DNA from: DASPMP01 sp035248725
GTDB lineage: Bacteria; Gemmatimonadota; Gemmatimonadetes; Gemmatimonadales; Gemmatimonadaceae
Direction of reading: 5' to 3'
DNA: 30,567 nucleotides
Assembly: GCA_035248725.1 (NCBI GenBank)
Contig: DATFHG010000018.1
Span: 1 to 30,567 of the forward strand
Shown here in pieces: positions 7,201-16,092 of this stretch. Every line of letters begins with the position of its first letter. Position 1 is the stretch's first letter. The notes beneath the pieces were generated by a model. The model was not told where the DNA came from and did no database searches. It saw only the letters and a program-made list of their open reading frames with translations. A program made the position numbers and the translations under genes.

Positions 7201-10200
7201 ATGAGGCTCGTCGTGTCGCGTTCAATCCGCTCGATCGCCGTCGTCCTCCCGCTCGTCGCTTTCTCCCTTCCGCTCCATAGCCAGCAGTTCGACTCGCTCG
7301 CCCTCGCGGGCGTTCATTGGCGCGAGCTCGGTCCGTATCGCGGCGGTCGCTCCGTCGCCGCAGTCGGAAGTGTGGCGCGGCCCAACGAGTACTACATGGG
7401 CACGGTCGGAGGGGGCGTCTTCAAGACCACCGACGGTGGCAACGCGTGGGCTGCGGTGACGGACAAGTACTTCGGTGGAACGATCGGAGCGGTGGCCGTC
7501 GCGCCGTCGAACCCCGACGTCGTTTACGTCGGCGGCGGCGAATACCCGCTGCGCGGCAACGTGTCCCACGGTGATGGCGTGTGGAAGTCGACCGACGGCG
7601 GGAAAACGTGGACGTCCAAGGGTCTCGCCGAGACGAAGCACATCGGTGACATCGTGGTCCATCCGACGAATCCCGACCTCGTGTATGTCGCGGCGCTCGG
7701 CCATGCGTTCGGCACGAACGCGGAGCGTGGCGTGTACCGCTCGAAGGACGGCGGCAACACGTGGCAGAAGATCCTGTTCCGCAACGATTCGACAGGCGTC
7801 GTCGACCTCGTGATGGATCCCAACAATCCGAACGTGCTCTACGCCGGCTTCTGGCAGGTGTACCGCAAGCCGTGGGAGCTGAACTCGGGAGGCGCCGGAT
7901 CGGGGATGTTCAAGACGACCGACGGCGGCGACACCTGGACGGAAATCACGCGCAATCCCGGACTGCCCGCCGGCATCTGGGGGGACATCGGAATCTCGGT
8001 GTCGGGGGCGAACTCGAATCGCGTGTACGCGATCATCGAGGCGGCCGACGGCGGCGTGTACCGCAGCGACGATGCGGGCGCCACGTGGCAGAAGATGAAC
8101 GGCGAGAGCGCACTGACGCAGCGGGCCTGGTACTACATGAAGATCCACGCGGATCCGAAGAACCAGGATGTCGTGTACGTCAATAACGTGTCGTTCCAGA
8201 AATCCACCGACGGTGGCAAGACGTTCAAGCCCGTCCGCGGACTCCATCATGGCGACTCCCACGACTTCTGGATCGCGCCCGACAACTCGAACCGCATGAT
8301 CGAGACGGACGACGGTGGCGCCGAGGTGTCCACCGACGGGGGAAAGACGTGGACGGACGAGGACTATGCCACCGCGCAGTTCTATCACGTCATCACCACG
8401 ACGCATTTCCCGTATCACGTCTGCGGCGCACAGCAGGACAACTCGACGTTGTGCGGGCCGAGCCGCTCACCGGACGGCACGGTGGGCCTCAGCGACTGGC
8501 TGGAAGCCGGCGGCGGCGAGTCGGGCTGGATCGCCGCGCGCGCGGATGATCCGGACATCGTCTACGCCGGCTCGTACGGCGCGCTGCTGACGCGGAAGGA
8601 CCTGCGCACCAGCATCTCGCGCAACGTGAATCCGTGGCCCGACAACCCCATGGGCCACCCCGCGAAGGACCTGAAGTACCGCTTCCAGTGGACGTTCCCG
8701 ATCATCGTGAGCCCGCACAACTCCAACGTTCTGTATGCGGGCTCGCAGCACGTGCACAAGTCCACGAACGGCGGCGAGAGCTGGACGGTCATCTCGCCCG
8801 ATCTCACGTACAACGACCGCAGGACGCAGGAGAACTCGGGTGGGCCCCTCACGCTCGATCAGACGTCCGTCGAGTACTACAACACGGTTTTCATCCTGGA
8901 GGAGTCGCCGCGCACCACCGGCTATCTGTGGGCAGGCACCGACGACGGTCGCGTGTGGCTGACGCGCAACGGCGGCACGAGCTGGACGAACGTGACGCCG
9001 AAGGACATGCAGAAGGACACGCGCGTCTCGTCCATCGACGCTTCCGCATTCGATCAATGCGTGGCCTACGTGGCGGCCAATCGCTACCAGCTCGACGACG
9101 ACCGTCCGTATCTGTGGAAGACGTCGAACTGTGGCGCCAGCTGGCAGCGGATCGACGCCGGCATCGCGAGCAACGAATTCACGCGCGTCGTGCGCGAGGA
9201 TCCGGGGCGCCGCGGCCTGCTCGTCGCGGGGACGGAGCGCGGCGTCTGGATGTCGCCCAACGACGGAAGCTCGTGGCAGCGCCTGCAGCTCAACCTGCCG
9301 ATCGTTCCCGTCCACGATCTCGTGTTCAAGGACGGCGACGTCGTCGTCGCGACGCACGGTCGCTCGTTCTGGGTCCTGGACAACATCAGCAGCCTGCGGC
9401 AGCTGAGCGACTCCGTGGTGAAGTCGGCTGCGCATCTCTTCAAGCCCGCGGACGCGTATCGCGTGAGCTTCGGCGGCGGGTTCGGGCGTCGCGCGCAGCA
9501 GTCCACCGAAGTGCCCGTCAATCCGGTGGCGTTCAACCCGCCGAGTGGTCCCGCGATCCAGTACTGGCTCGCGACGGCGAATCAGGACGTCACGGTCAGC
9601 ATCCTCGACTCGGCAGGCAACCTCCTCCGCAGCTTCAGCAGCCGCCAGGACTCGGCGCAGGCCGCCGACTCGATCGCGCGGGAGGCGCACAGACGGTCAC
9701 GTGAGGATTCACTCAGGGCCGCCGGCATTGCGCCCGACAGCATTCAGAAGCTCGTGCGCCAGACGACGGATCAGCCCGTGAGCGGCGGAGAGGACGAAGC
9801 GGGATTCCGTCCCACGCCGCCGCCCCGCGCCCCGAACCGTCGTGGCGTGAACACGTTCACGTGGGACATGCGCCTGCCGCCACCGCACGCATTCCGCGGT
9901 ATGGTTCTGTGGGCCGCCGGCGTCCAGGGACCGATGGTGGCTCCGGGCGCGTACATGGCACGACTCGCCGTCAACGGAAAGACCGTAGGGACCCAGCGCT
10001 TTCGGCTGCTCCCCGACCCGCGCATCAAGGGCGTGACGGCCGCGGACTACGCGGCGCAGGCGCGCTTCCTCAAGCGTGTCGCCGACCGGTTCAGCGAAGC
10101 GAACGACGCGGTGTCGTCCATCCGCGACATCCGGAGCGCCGTGGACGACCGCCGCGGGAAATTGCCCGCCGAGGCGCGCCAGACGTTTGACGCGCACGCG

Positions 10201-10515
10201 AACGCGCTGGTGCCGGCGATCGGATCGGTGGAGGACTCGATTTACCAGACGAAGAGTCACGCGAACGAAGATCCGCTCAACTATCCGATTCGCATCAACA
10301 ACAAGATCGGAGCGTTGCTTGGCGTTGCCGGCAGCTCGGACGGGCGCCCCACGGCGCAGACGTACGAGGTGTTCGATCTGCTCAGCGGACAGCTGGATCG
10401 GGAGATCACCCGGCTCAAGGCCGCGCTCACCGCGCACCTCGATCCGATGAATCAGCTCCTCATCCAGAACAAGCTGCCAGAGATCCCGAACCCGTACCGC
10501 AAGCCGATCGGATAG
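7201..10515 (+). CDS. Secreted sortilin-like (VPS10/BNR) Asp-box propeller protein
   Basis: A 1104-residue exported protein. An N-terminal signal peptide has probable cleavage LPLHS|QQ near residue 28. I count eleven Asp-box-like repeats of the S/T-x-D-x-G-x-x-W type, including FKTTDGGNAW, WKSTDGGKTW, YRSKDGGNTW, HKSTNGGESW, WLTRNGGTSW and WMSPNDGSSW. They are spread over about residues 70-700, which implies one or two large propellers of the sortilin_N type. A C-terminal segment with TFTWDMRLPPPHAFRGM (about 885) and a helical tail completes the arrangement seen in proteins often annotated as 'glycosyl hydrolase' in Gemmatimonadota and Acidobacteria. No enzymatic activity is proven for that group and I see no recognisable catalytic set. 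ATG 7201 is chosen because it gives the signal peptide directly; no Shine-Dalgarno sequence is evident. It stands as a single gene. Confidence 0.85.
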   Translation: MRLVVSRSIRSIAVVLPLVAFSLPLHSQQFDSLALAGVHWRELGPYRGGRSVAAVGSVARPNEYYMGTVGGGVFKTTDGGNAWAAVTDKYFGGTIGAVAVAPSNPDVVYVGGGEYPLRGNVSHGDGVWKSTDGGKTWTSKGLAETKHIGDIVVHPTNPDLVYVAALGHAFGTNAERGVYRSKDGGNTWQKILFRNDSTGVVDLVMDPNNPNVLYAGFWQVYRKPWELNSGGAGSGMFKTTDGGDTWTEITRNPGLPAGIWGDIGISVSGANSNRVYAIIEAADGGVYRSDDAGATWQKMNGESALTQRAWYYMKIHADPKNQDVVYVNNVSFQKSTDGGKTFKPVRGLHHGDSHDFWIAPDNSNRMIETDDGGAEVSTDGGKTWTDEDYATAQFYHVITTTHFPYHVCGAQQDNSTLCGPSRSPDGTVGLSDWLEAGGGESGWIAARADDPDIVYAGSYGALLTRKDLRTSISRNVNPWPDNPMGHPAKDLKYRFQWTFPIIVSPHNSNVLYAGSQHVHKSTNGGESWTVISPDLTYNDRRTQENSGGPLTLDQTSVEYYNTVFILEESPRTTGYLWAGTDDGRVWLTRNGGTSWTNVTPKDMQKDTRVSSIDASAFDQCVAYVAANRYQLDDDRPYLWKTSNCGASWQRIDAGIASNEFTRVVREDPGRRGLLVAGTERGVWMSPNDGSSWQRLQLNLPIVPVHDLVFKDGDVVVATHGRSFWVLDNISSLRQLSDSVVKSAAHLFKPADAYRVSFGGGFGRRAQQSTEVPVNPVAFNPPSGPAIQYWLATANQDVTVSILDSAGNLLRSFSSRQDSAQAADSIAREAHRRSREDSLRAAGIAPDSIQKLVRQTTDQPVSGGEDEAGFRPTPPPRAPNRRGVNTFTWDMRLPPPHAFRGMVLWAAGVQGPMVAPGAYMARLAVNGKTVGTQRFRLLPDPRIKGVTAADYAAQARFLKRVADRFSEANDAVSSIRDIRSAVDDRRGKLPAEARQTFDAHANALVPAIGSVEDSIYQTKSHANEDPLNYPIRINNKIGALLGVAGSSDGRPTAQTYEVFDLLSGQLDREITRLKAALTAHLDPMNQLLIQNKLPEIPNPYRKPIG

Positions 10516-10526
10516 CCTGGCTGTGG

Positions 10527-11255
10527 TCAGTCGTGAAGCGGAAGCTGCACGTGGAGATGATCGGCGGTCCCCACGTGCCGCAGCGTACTGAATCCCATCG
10601 ACCAGAAGTAGAACTGCACCAGCCGATTCGCGACCTCATTGTGGCCGCGCGTCCGTAGATCGACGGCGTGCACCCAGCCGTCGCGCTGGCCGTAGTGCAT
10701 CGTCCGGTCGTTCACCGGAAGTCCGATCCGCGGGTAGTCCGCGGCCACGCGCCGCGTGTCGGTGATCACGAGATCCGCGTCGACGAGGATCACGGTCGAC
10801 AGCGCGACGCGCAGGATGGGATGTACGGACGAGTAGTAGCCGTGCACGTCGTCCGATTTTGCGTTGACGCGCGCGAGATACACGGCGGAGTACACGCACC
10901 AGGCGACAACCGTGGGCAGCGCGACCCACTGCAGCATGCGCTGGACGCGCGCGCGTCCCTGGAAGCGCCGTGCGAGCCAGACGCACAGCAACGCGACGGT
11001 CGCTGTCGTGACCAGCGCGCCGACGAAGAGCGCCAGCCAGGTGCTGCCGGAGTGCGCGTATGCTGCCACGGACGTGCGTACGTAAGCGACAAACGGCAGA
11101 GCCAGCACCGTGAGGACCCGGGCAGCGCCGAGGGCGATCAGCGCGAAACGGTTGCGCGTGCGGGGACGACGGCGCGCACGGCGTGTCGGTGCGGCGCGCC
11201 AATCGCGCCGTACCTGCTTTCTCAGCTCCTCAAGTCTGGCCGCTATCGAATCCAC
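10527..11255 (-). CDS. Membrane protein with possible LAS/M15-like metallopeptidase tail
   Basis: A 242-residue protein with an Arg-rich N-terminus. Three hydrophobic segments (about 36-58, 72-95 and 107-129) precede a soluble C-terminal domain of about 110 residues. That domain reads HPILRVALSTVILVDADLVI, then TMHYG (His187), HAVDLR (His196, Asp199) and finally TADHLHVQL (His233, His235). The order resembles the zinc-ligand layout of LAS-type (M15/MepA/VanX) peptidoglycan peptidases, namely S-x-H...AxDL...HxH. However, the first histidine-to-aspartate spacing is longer than in the families I know. The domain call is therefore tentative, and the protein may simply be an uncharacterised membrane protein. 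Its ATG at 11255 lies inside the 3' end of fabI (26-base overlap), so the two are probably co-transcribed and translationally coupled. Confidence 0.75.
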   Translation of the reverse strand: MDSIAARLEELRKQVRRDWRAAPTRRARRRPRTRNRFALIALGAARVLTVLALPFVAYVRTSVAAYAHSGSTWLALFVGALVTTATVALLCVWLARRFQGRARVQRMLQWVALPTVVAWCVYSAVYLARVNAKSDDVHGYYSSVHPILRVALSTVILVDADLVITDTRRVAADYPRIGLPVNDRTMHYGQRDGWVHAVDLRTRGHNEVANRLVQFYFWSMGFSTLRHVGTADHLHVQLPLHD

Positions 11256-12132
11256 CCATGCCCATCGCGTGATATCCCTTATCTACGTACACCGTCGACC
11301 CGGTGATTCCGGATGCCATGGGAGAGCACAGGAACGCGGCGGTGTGGCCGACCTCGGTGGCCGTGAGCGGGTCGGTGAGCGGAGCGGCTCGCGATACGTA
11401 CTCGATCATGCGCTCGATGATGCCGATCGCGCTCGCGGCGCGTGACGCCAGCGGCCCCGCGCTGATCGTGTTGACCCGGACGCCGAACTTTCGCCCGGCC
11501 TCGAAGGCCAACGTCCGTGTGTCACTCTCGAGCGCCGCTTTCGCGGACGACATCCCGCCGCCGTAGCCGGGGATCACGCGCTCGCTCGCCATGTACGTGA
11601 GCGACACGACCGATCCTCCGCTGCGCATCAGCGGGCCGAGGCGCGCGATCATCGAGATGAGCGAATACGCACTGACCGACACGGCCTCGAGATAGCCTTT
11701 GCGGCTCGTCTCCAGCAGCGGCTTCTTCACCTCGGGCCCGTTCGCGAGCGAATGCACGACGATGTCGATCGCGGCCTCGCCGAAATCCGCCTTCAGCTGC
11801 GCAGCGACGCCCGCGATGGACGCGTCGCCCACATCCTTGTAGCGCTTGCTGGTGCGCAGCTCCTCGGGCATGTCCTCCAGCGTGTCGAAGGCCGCGTCGA
11901 GCGGATAGATCTTCTCGAACGCCATCTTCCCGCCGCCGTCGAGCTGGAGCGACTCGTCCATCTTGCCGCGCTCCAGCAGGTTCCGGAAAATGTTGAGCGC
12001 CGGCGGCCAGGTGCCGACGCATACCGTCGCGCCGGCTTGGGCCAGCGCCTTGGCGATCGCGAAGCCGAACCCCGCATCGTCGGCGACGCCGGCGACGAAC
12101 GCGCGCTTACCCGTCAGGTCGATGGAGAGCAT
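11230..12132 (-). CDS. fabI: Enoyl-[acyl-carrier-protein] reductase, plant-type FabI
   Basis: A 300-residue cytoplasmic enzyme of type II fatty-acid synthesis that reduces enoyl-ACP with NAD(P)H. LTGKRAFVAGVADDAGFGFA at the start is the FabI nucleotide-binding pattern. The insertion around KMDESLQLDGGGKMAFEKIY and YKDVGDASIAGV (about 57-108) is typical of the longer, plant-type enzymes. Tyr180, Tyr190 and Lys198 sit in SLTYMASERVIPGYGGG and SSAK. Their 10- and 8-residue spacing matches the plant enzyme rather than the E. coli spacing of 10 and 7. TVYVDKGYHAMG closes the Rossmann domain. ATG 12132 is clear. The gene diverges from a phospholipase D gene across 50 bases and overlaps the membrane protein gene downstream, which fits an envelope-lipid neighbourhood. 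Confidence 0.95.
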   Translation of the reverse strand: MLSIDLTGKRAFVAGVADDAGFGFAIAKALAQAGATVCVGTWPPALNIFRNLLERGKMDESLQLDGGGKMAFEKIYPLDAAFDTLEDMPEELRTSKRYKDVGDASIAGVAAQLKADFGEAAIDIVVHSLANGPEVKKPLLETSRKGYLEAVSVSAYSLISMIARLGPLMRSGGSVVSLTYMASERVIPGYGGGMSSAKAALESDTRTLAFEAGRKFGVRVNTISAGPLASRAASAIGIIERMIEYVSRAAPLTDPLTATEVGHTAAFLCSPMASGITGSTVYVDKGYHAMGMGGFDSGQT

Positions 12133-12182
12133 GGCTGAATAGATAGTATCTTCGGCACGTATCCTGAAAGCACAGCCCGCTC

Positions 12183-13352
12183 GTGAGCTCCCCTCTCAAG
12201 CAGCGTCCCGTGACTCCCCTGCCAGCCACGCGCGGCCCCTCGTTCGCGCGCGGACTCTGGCGTATTGCGGCCGCTGACGTGTCCAGCGGCAATCGCGTCC
12301 GGTTGCTGCACGACGGCCCGGAGACGTTCGACGAGATGCTCGAGCTCATCCACAACGCGCGGCACGCGGTGGCGCTGGAGAGCTACATCCTGCGGTCCGA
12401 TGAGGTCGGCGAGCGGTTTTCGGACGCTCTGATCGGCGCTGCCAAACGGGGGGTGCAGGCGCGCGTGATCTCGGACTGGATCGGAACGCGCGGAACATCG
12501 CGGAAGTTCCTCAACACCATGCGCAAGAGCGGAGTCGACGTGCGGATCTTCAATCCGCCGGGCTTCCGCGCGTGGCTTGGCCTGGTTCCGCGCGATCACC
12601 GCAAGCTGCTCGTCGTGGACGACGCCATCGGCGTCACCGGCGGAGTCGGCATCGGGCGCGAGTGGCTGGTTGGCGTGGCCAAGAAGAAGCGCGCGCGCTG
12701 GCGCGACGCCGCCGTCCGCATCGAAGGGCCGGCCGCGGGCGACATGCTGCATGCGTTCGACAACATGTGGCGGCGCGTGAGCGGGAAGGAGCGCCGGGGG
12801 TCGCACCGGCTGCTGCGCAAGCGTCCCACGGGCGCGCATCTCGATCCGGCGACGCACGAACCGGCGCTGGTCGGCATCATCGAGGGCGAGCCACTGCGCC
12901 GGCGCGTCGCGCGGGGTCTCCAGATGCAGGCCATCTCCGCCGAGCGGTCGATCTGGATCGCCAGCGCGTACTTCACGCCGTCGTACTCGGAGGTGGAGGC
13001 GCTGACGGGCGCGGCGCGAGACGGCGTCGACGTTCGCGTGCTGGTGCCAAGCCGCAACGATCACCCGTGGGTCACCCTGCTCACGCGCCGTTATTACCGA
13101 CGCCTGCTCACGAACGGCGTGCGCGTGTGGGAGTGGAAAGGCGAGATGATGCACGCGAAGACGAGTGTGGTCGACGGCCGCTGGGTCCGCGTCGGCTCGA
13201 CCGACTTCAACATGCTCGGCGTCGCCATCAACTACGAGTTGGACGCGCTCGTCGAGGACGCGCAGATCGGGCGGGAGGCGGAAGACCGTTTTCTCACTGA
13301 TCTGGAGCACTCGCACGAAGTCACGATGCGCAGTCGCGCCGTCGCGCGCTGA
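12183..13352 (+). CDS. Phospholipase D family protein, cardiolipin-synthase-like
   Basis: A 389-residue protein with two HKD motifs. The first is His139-x-Lys141-x4-Asp146 in DHRKLLVVDD, followed by TGGVGIG. The second is His324-x-Lys326-x4-Asp331 in MMHAKTSVVDG, followed by VGSTDFN. Two HKD half-sites, ESYILRSDEVGERF before the first and ISAERSIWIASAYFTPS between them, are typical of ClsB-type cardiolipin synthases, which transfer phosphatidyl groups at the membrane. There is no long N-terminal transmembrane hairpin as in ClsA. The start appears to be GTG 12183; no ATG lies nearby in frame, and the Shine-Dalgarno signal is weak. It opens a same-direction run with the 2H phosphoesterase (8-base gap) and PAP2 genes. 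Cardiolipin synthesis is likely but other phosphatidyl transfers are possible. Confidence 0.85.
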   Translation: MSSPLKQRPVTPLPATRGPSFARGLWRIAAADVSSGNRVRLLHDGPETFDEMLELIHNARHAVALESYILRSDEVGERFSDALIGAAKRGVQARVISDWIGTRGTSRKFLNTMRKSGVDVRIFNPPGFRAWLGLVPRDHRKLLVVDDAIGVTGGVGIGREWLVGVAKKKRARWRDAAVRIEGPAAGDMLHAFDNMWRRVSGKERRGSHRLLRKRPTGAHLDPATHEPALVGIIEGEPLRRRVARGLQMQAISAERSIWIASAYFTPSYSEVEALTGAARDGVDVRVLVPSRNDHPWVTLLTRRYYRRLLTNGVRVWEWKGEMMHAKTSVVDGRWVRVGSTDFNMLGVAINYELDALVEDAQIGREAEDRFLTDLEHSHEVTMRSRAVAR

Positions 13353-13360
13353 CGGCGTCG

Positions 13361-13906
13361 ATGAAATCCGGCATCATCATCCTGTCCGAGCTGCACGGAC
13401 CGGTTCGCGACCGCGTGCTGGAGATCCAGCGCCGTTACGACCCGAAGCTCGCGGCGATGCTCGCGCCGCACGTGACGATCACCGGCTCCTCCGGCATCGG
13501 ACCCATCGCGATGTCGACGACCGAAGACGAATTGCGCGTCGCGCTCGAGCCCATCGCGCGTGATACGCCGCCCATGCATCTGTCGCTCGGCCGGCCCATG
13601 CGATTCATGCAGACGAGCATCATTGTGCTCCCGCTGGATCCGCACGGCCCGCTGCGTGAGCTGCACGAGCGCATCATGCGCTCGGGGCTGCGCTACGAGC
13701 GGCCGCGATTCACGTTCACGCCGCACGTCACCCTGAACTTCTTCCGCCAGCTCACCCGCGACGAGACGCAGGCATTGCTCGCCGAACGCGTGGATGAGCC
13801 TGTCGTGATCGATTGCATCGAGGCGCATCGTACGACGGACACGTTATCGACCAGCAAGGTAGTCCAGCTCACGCTGGGTACGGGCGCGCGGTCGTCACCA
13901 GCCTGA
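13361..13906 (+). CDS. 2H phosphoesterase superfamily protein (2'-5' RNA ligase-like)
   Basis: A 181-residue soluble protein with two H-x-T motifs, His37-Val-Thr39 in APHVTITG and His122-Val-Thr124 in TPHVTLNFF. These are the paired catalytic motifs of the 2H superfamily (LigT/ThpR, cyclic phosphodiesterases). ARFs of this size usually act on 2'-5' or 2',3'-cyclic phosphate bonds in RNA or nucleotides, but the substrate cannot be predicted. The ATG at 13361 is eight bases after the stop of the phospholipase D gene, so co-transcription is likely. There is no signal peptide, so the protein is cytoplasmic. Confidence 0.85.
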   Translation: MKSGIIILSELHGPVRDRVLEIQRRYDPKLAAMLAPHVTITGSSGIGPIAMSTTEDELRVALEPIARDTPPMHLSLGRPMRFMQTSIIVLPLDPHGPLRELHERIMRSGLRYERPRFTFTPHVTLNFFRQLTRDETQALLAERVDEPVVIDCIEAHRTTDTLSTSKVVQLTLGTGARSSPA

Positions 13907-13949
13907 TGCGGCACTGCCGTTGCATCCGCGTCACTGCTTGCTTCGTTTG

Positions 13950-14795
13950 ATGGCATCGATGATACGGACGCGGTGTGTACTGCTGTTGTGCTTTGGCCTC
14001 GGGTCGCCGGCTGCGCTGCGCGCGCAGTCGGTGGACACCGCGCACGTCGTGGAGCATCTCTTCGTGCGCTCGGACCTGTACATCATGGGCATGTTCGCCG
14101 GCGCGACGATCGCGATGTTTCCGCTGGATCGGCACCTCGCGTCGCAGATTCGCGACGAGGACCTCATCGCGAACAAGAACCTGCAGCGCATCTCCAAGGA
14201 CTTTCGCTTTTTCGGCGGGCCGGGTCCGTACCTCATCGGCGCCGGCATGTACGCGGTTGGGCGCGCGACGCGTGTCCGACGCGCCGCGGAGCTCGGCCTG
14301 CATGGCACCGAGGCGGTCGTCGTCGGCCAGGTCGTGTCGGGCGTGCTCAAGGTCATACTCGGCCGCGCGCGCCCGTATACCTCCGCCGATACCAATCCAC
14401 GGAACTTCGGGTTCTTTCGCGGCCGACGGAGCGGCGACTTCCAGTCCTTTCCATCCGGACACTCCACCAGCGCGTTTGCGGCCGCGGCGGCGGTATCGAG
14501 CGAAACGTCGGCGTGGTGGCCGCAAACGAAATGGATCTTCGGCCCGATACTATATAGTGGGGCGGCGATGGTGGGCCTCTCGCGCATGTACGACGACAAG
14601 CACTGGGCGAGCGACGTGATCATGGGCGCGGCCGTCGGGACGTTCGCGGGACTCAAGACCGTCCGCTTCAATCACACGCATCAGGGTAATCGGCTCGATC
14701 GCTGGCTCCTCGGTACCGCCAAGGACCCCGCTCACGTGCGTGTCGGCGCCGCGCCGACGGGCGAACCGATGCTTCTCCTGAACGTCGCCTGGTAA
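13950..14795 (+). CDS. PAP2-family phosphatase with signal peptide
   Basis: A 281-residue exported or membrane phosphatase with all three PAP2 motifs. These are K-x6-R-P (Lys134 to Arg141-Pro142, KVILGRARP), PSGH (168-171, FPSGHSTS) and SR-x5-H-x3-D (Ser211, Arg212, His218, Asp222, SRMYDDKHWASD). Such enzymes remove phosphate from lipid phosphates such as phosphatidic acid or undecaprenyl pyrophosphate on the outer face of the membrane. The N-terminus looks like a cleavable signal peptide, with AALRA|QS at about 25. A frame extending to TTG 13920 exists, but ATG 13950 (or 13959) gives a cleaner signal. The C-terminal NRLDRWLLGTA tail is shared with a second PAP2 protein near 28.8 kb. It follows the 2H gene by 43 bases. 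Confidence 0.85.
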   Translation: MASMIRTRCVLLLCFGLGSPAALRAQSVDTAHVVEHLFVRSDLYIMGMFAGATIAMFPLDRHLASQIRDEDLIANKNLQRISKDFRFFGGPGPYLIGAGMYAVGRATRVRRAAELGLHGTEAVVVGQVVSGVLKVILGRARPYTSADTNPRNFGFFRGRRSGDFQSFPSGHSTSAFAAAAAVSSETSAWWPQTKWIFGPILYSGAAMVGLSRMYDDKHWASDVIMGAAVGTFAGLKTVRFNHTHQGNRLDRWLLGTAKDPAHVRVGAAPTGEPMLLLNVAW

Positions 14796-14799
14796 ATCC

Positions 14800-14827
14800 G
14801 CGAGCGGCGGGCCGTCGCCGCGCTCGC
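14800..14827 (+). terminator. GC hairpin after the PAP2 gene
   Basis: GCGAGCGGCG (14800-14809) pairs with CGCC (14816-14819) and GCTCGC (14822-14827), leaving a two-base bulge. It starts four bases after the PAP2 stop. No T-run follows, so termination is only possible, not shown. It would separate the lipid block from the efflux operon. Confidence 0.3.
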
Positions 14828-14859
14828 ACTTCCATGTCATCTTCACGGCTGCACGCTCC

Positions 14860-16092
14860 ATGAGCTCACACGTCGCCGCCGTGAACGTCCTGCTGGTCAT
14901 CGCCTGCGCGTCAGCGATACCGCTGCGCGCGCAGACACCCGTGAGCCGCGATTCCGCAGTCGCCGCCGCCGTCACGAGCGGGGGCCGGCTCGCGATCGCC
15001 CGGGCGGATACGCTGGTGGCGTTCGCTGGCCTGGTGGGCGCGCGCGCGTGGCCGAACCCCACGCTCAACGCATCGTACAGCAAGTCGCCGCCGACGAACC
15101 ACTTCATCATGGACATCCCGTTCGAGTGGCCGGGACAGCGCGGCGCACGGATCGGCGCGGCGCGCGCGACGCGACTCGCGGCGCAATACCGCTTCGCGTT
15201 CGAGCGCGCGGGCGCGGCGCTCGATGCGGATACGACCTATACCCGGGCCGTCGCGGCGCGTGAACGTGCGGCGTTGTCGCGTCACAACGCGCAGGAGGCG
15301 GACAGCCTGCGTCGCATGGTGGCCGTGCGGCGCGGCGAAGGCGACGCCAGCGAGATGGACGTGCAGCTCGCCACCGTCACCGCCGGCCAGGCCGCGAACA
15401 CGGCGGCGGCGGATTCCCTCGCCTACATCTCCGCCGTGCTCGATCTCCAGACCGTCATGGGAATGGCGGCCGATCGTGTCGAGATCGAGCCCTCGGACTC
15501 GCTCACTGCGCCACCGGAGTCGCTCCTCGCGCGGTCGGACTCGGGACTGACGCCGCGCAACGCTCCTCCGCTGCAGATCGCGGCGGCACAGGCGAGCGTG
15601 GAGGCAGCGCGATTGTCCCTGCGATCGCAGCACCGCAACATCTTCTCCGCGCCCAGCCTCAGCGCCGGCATCGAGAGTGGCGATCCGGATCATCCGGGCC
15701 TCCTGCCCACGTTCGGGATCGCTCTCCCGCTGCCACTCTTCGACCGCAATCGCGGTGGCGTCATGCAGGCGCGCGCGGAACAGGCACGTGCCCAGGCCGA
15801 GTTGACGCAGGCCACGGTGCAGAGCCACATCGAGATCGCGCGCGCCAAACGCGAGCTCGCCATCGCGCTCGGCACCGTGGAGCGCGATCGACTCCTGATC
15901 ACGGCCGCCACGCGCGTCGCGGCCATGTCGCTGACGGCGTATCGCGAAGGTGCGGCGTCGTTGCCCAACGTGCTCGAGGCGCAGCGCAGCGCACGCGAGG
16001 TGCTCGCGCAATACATCGACGACCTGGCCAACGCGTGGATCTTTGCCGCGGAGCTGCGCGTGATCTCGCTCGCGCCATCGGACGTCCCATGA
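14860..16092 (+). CDS. TolC-family outer-membrane efflux protein (CzcC-like)
   Basis: A 410-residue protein with a signal peptide (probable cleavage AIPLRA|QT near 25). It has the alternating helical repeats of outer-membrane efflux channels, for example ADTLVAFAGLVGARAWPNPT (about 49-68), QEADSLRRMVAVRRGEGDAS and the second-repeat counterpart ISLTAYREGAASLPNVLEAQ near residue 360. Around 410 residues is the size of the shorter, CzcC-type members rather than E. coli TolC. It forms the outer-membrane duct of a tripartite pump. ATG 14860 is chosen because it supplies the signal peptide. Its stop overlaps the start of the adaptor gene by four bases (ATGA), so the two are translationally coupled, and the RND permease follows in the same way. 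Confidence 0.85.
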   Translation: MSSHVAAVNVLLVIACASAIPLRAQTPVSRDSAVAAAVTSGGRLAIARADTLVAFAGLVGARAWPNPTLNASYSKSPPTNHFIMDIPFEWPGQRGARIGAARATRLAAQYRFAFERAGAALDADTTYTRAVAARERAALSRHNAQEADSLRRMVAVRRGEGDASEMDVQLATVTAGQAANTAAADSLAYISAVLDLQTVMGMAADRVEIEPSDSLTAPPESLLARSDSGLTPRNAPPLQIAAAQASVEAARLSLRSQHRNIFSAPSLSAGIESGDPDHPGLLPTFGIALPLPLFDRNRGGVMQARAEQARAQAELTQATVQSHIEIARAKRELAIALGTVERDRLLITAATRVAAMSLTAYREGAASLPNVLEAQRSAREVLAQYIDDLANAWIFAAELRVISLAPSDVP

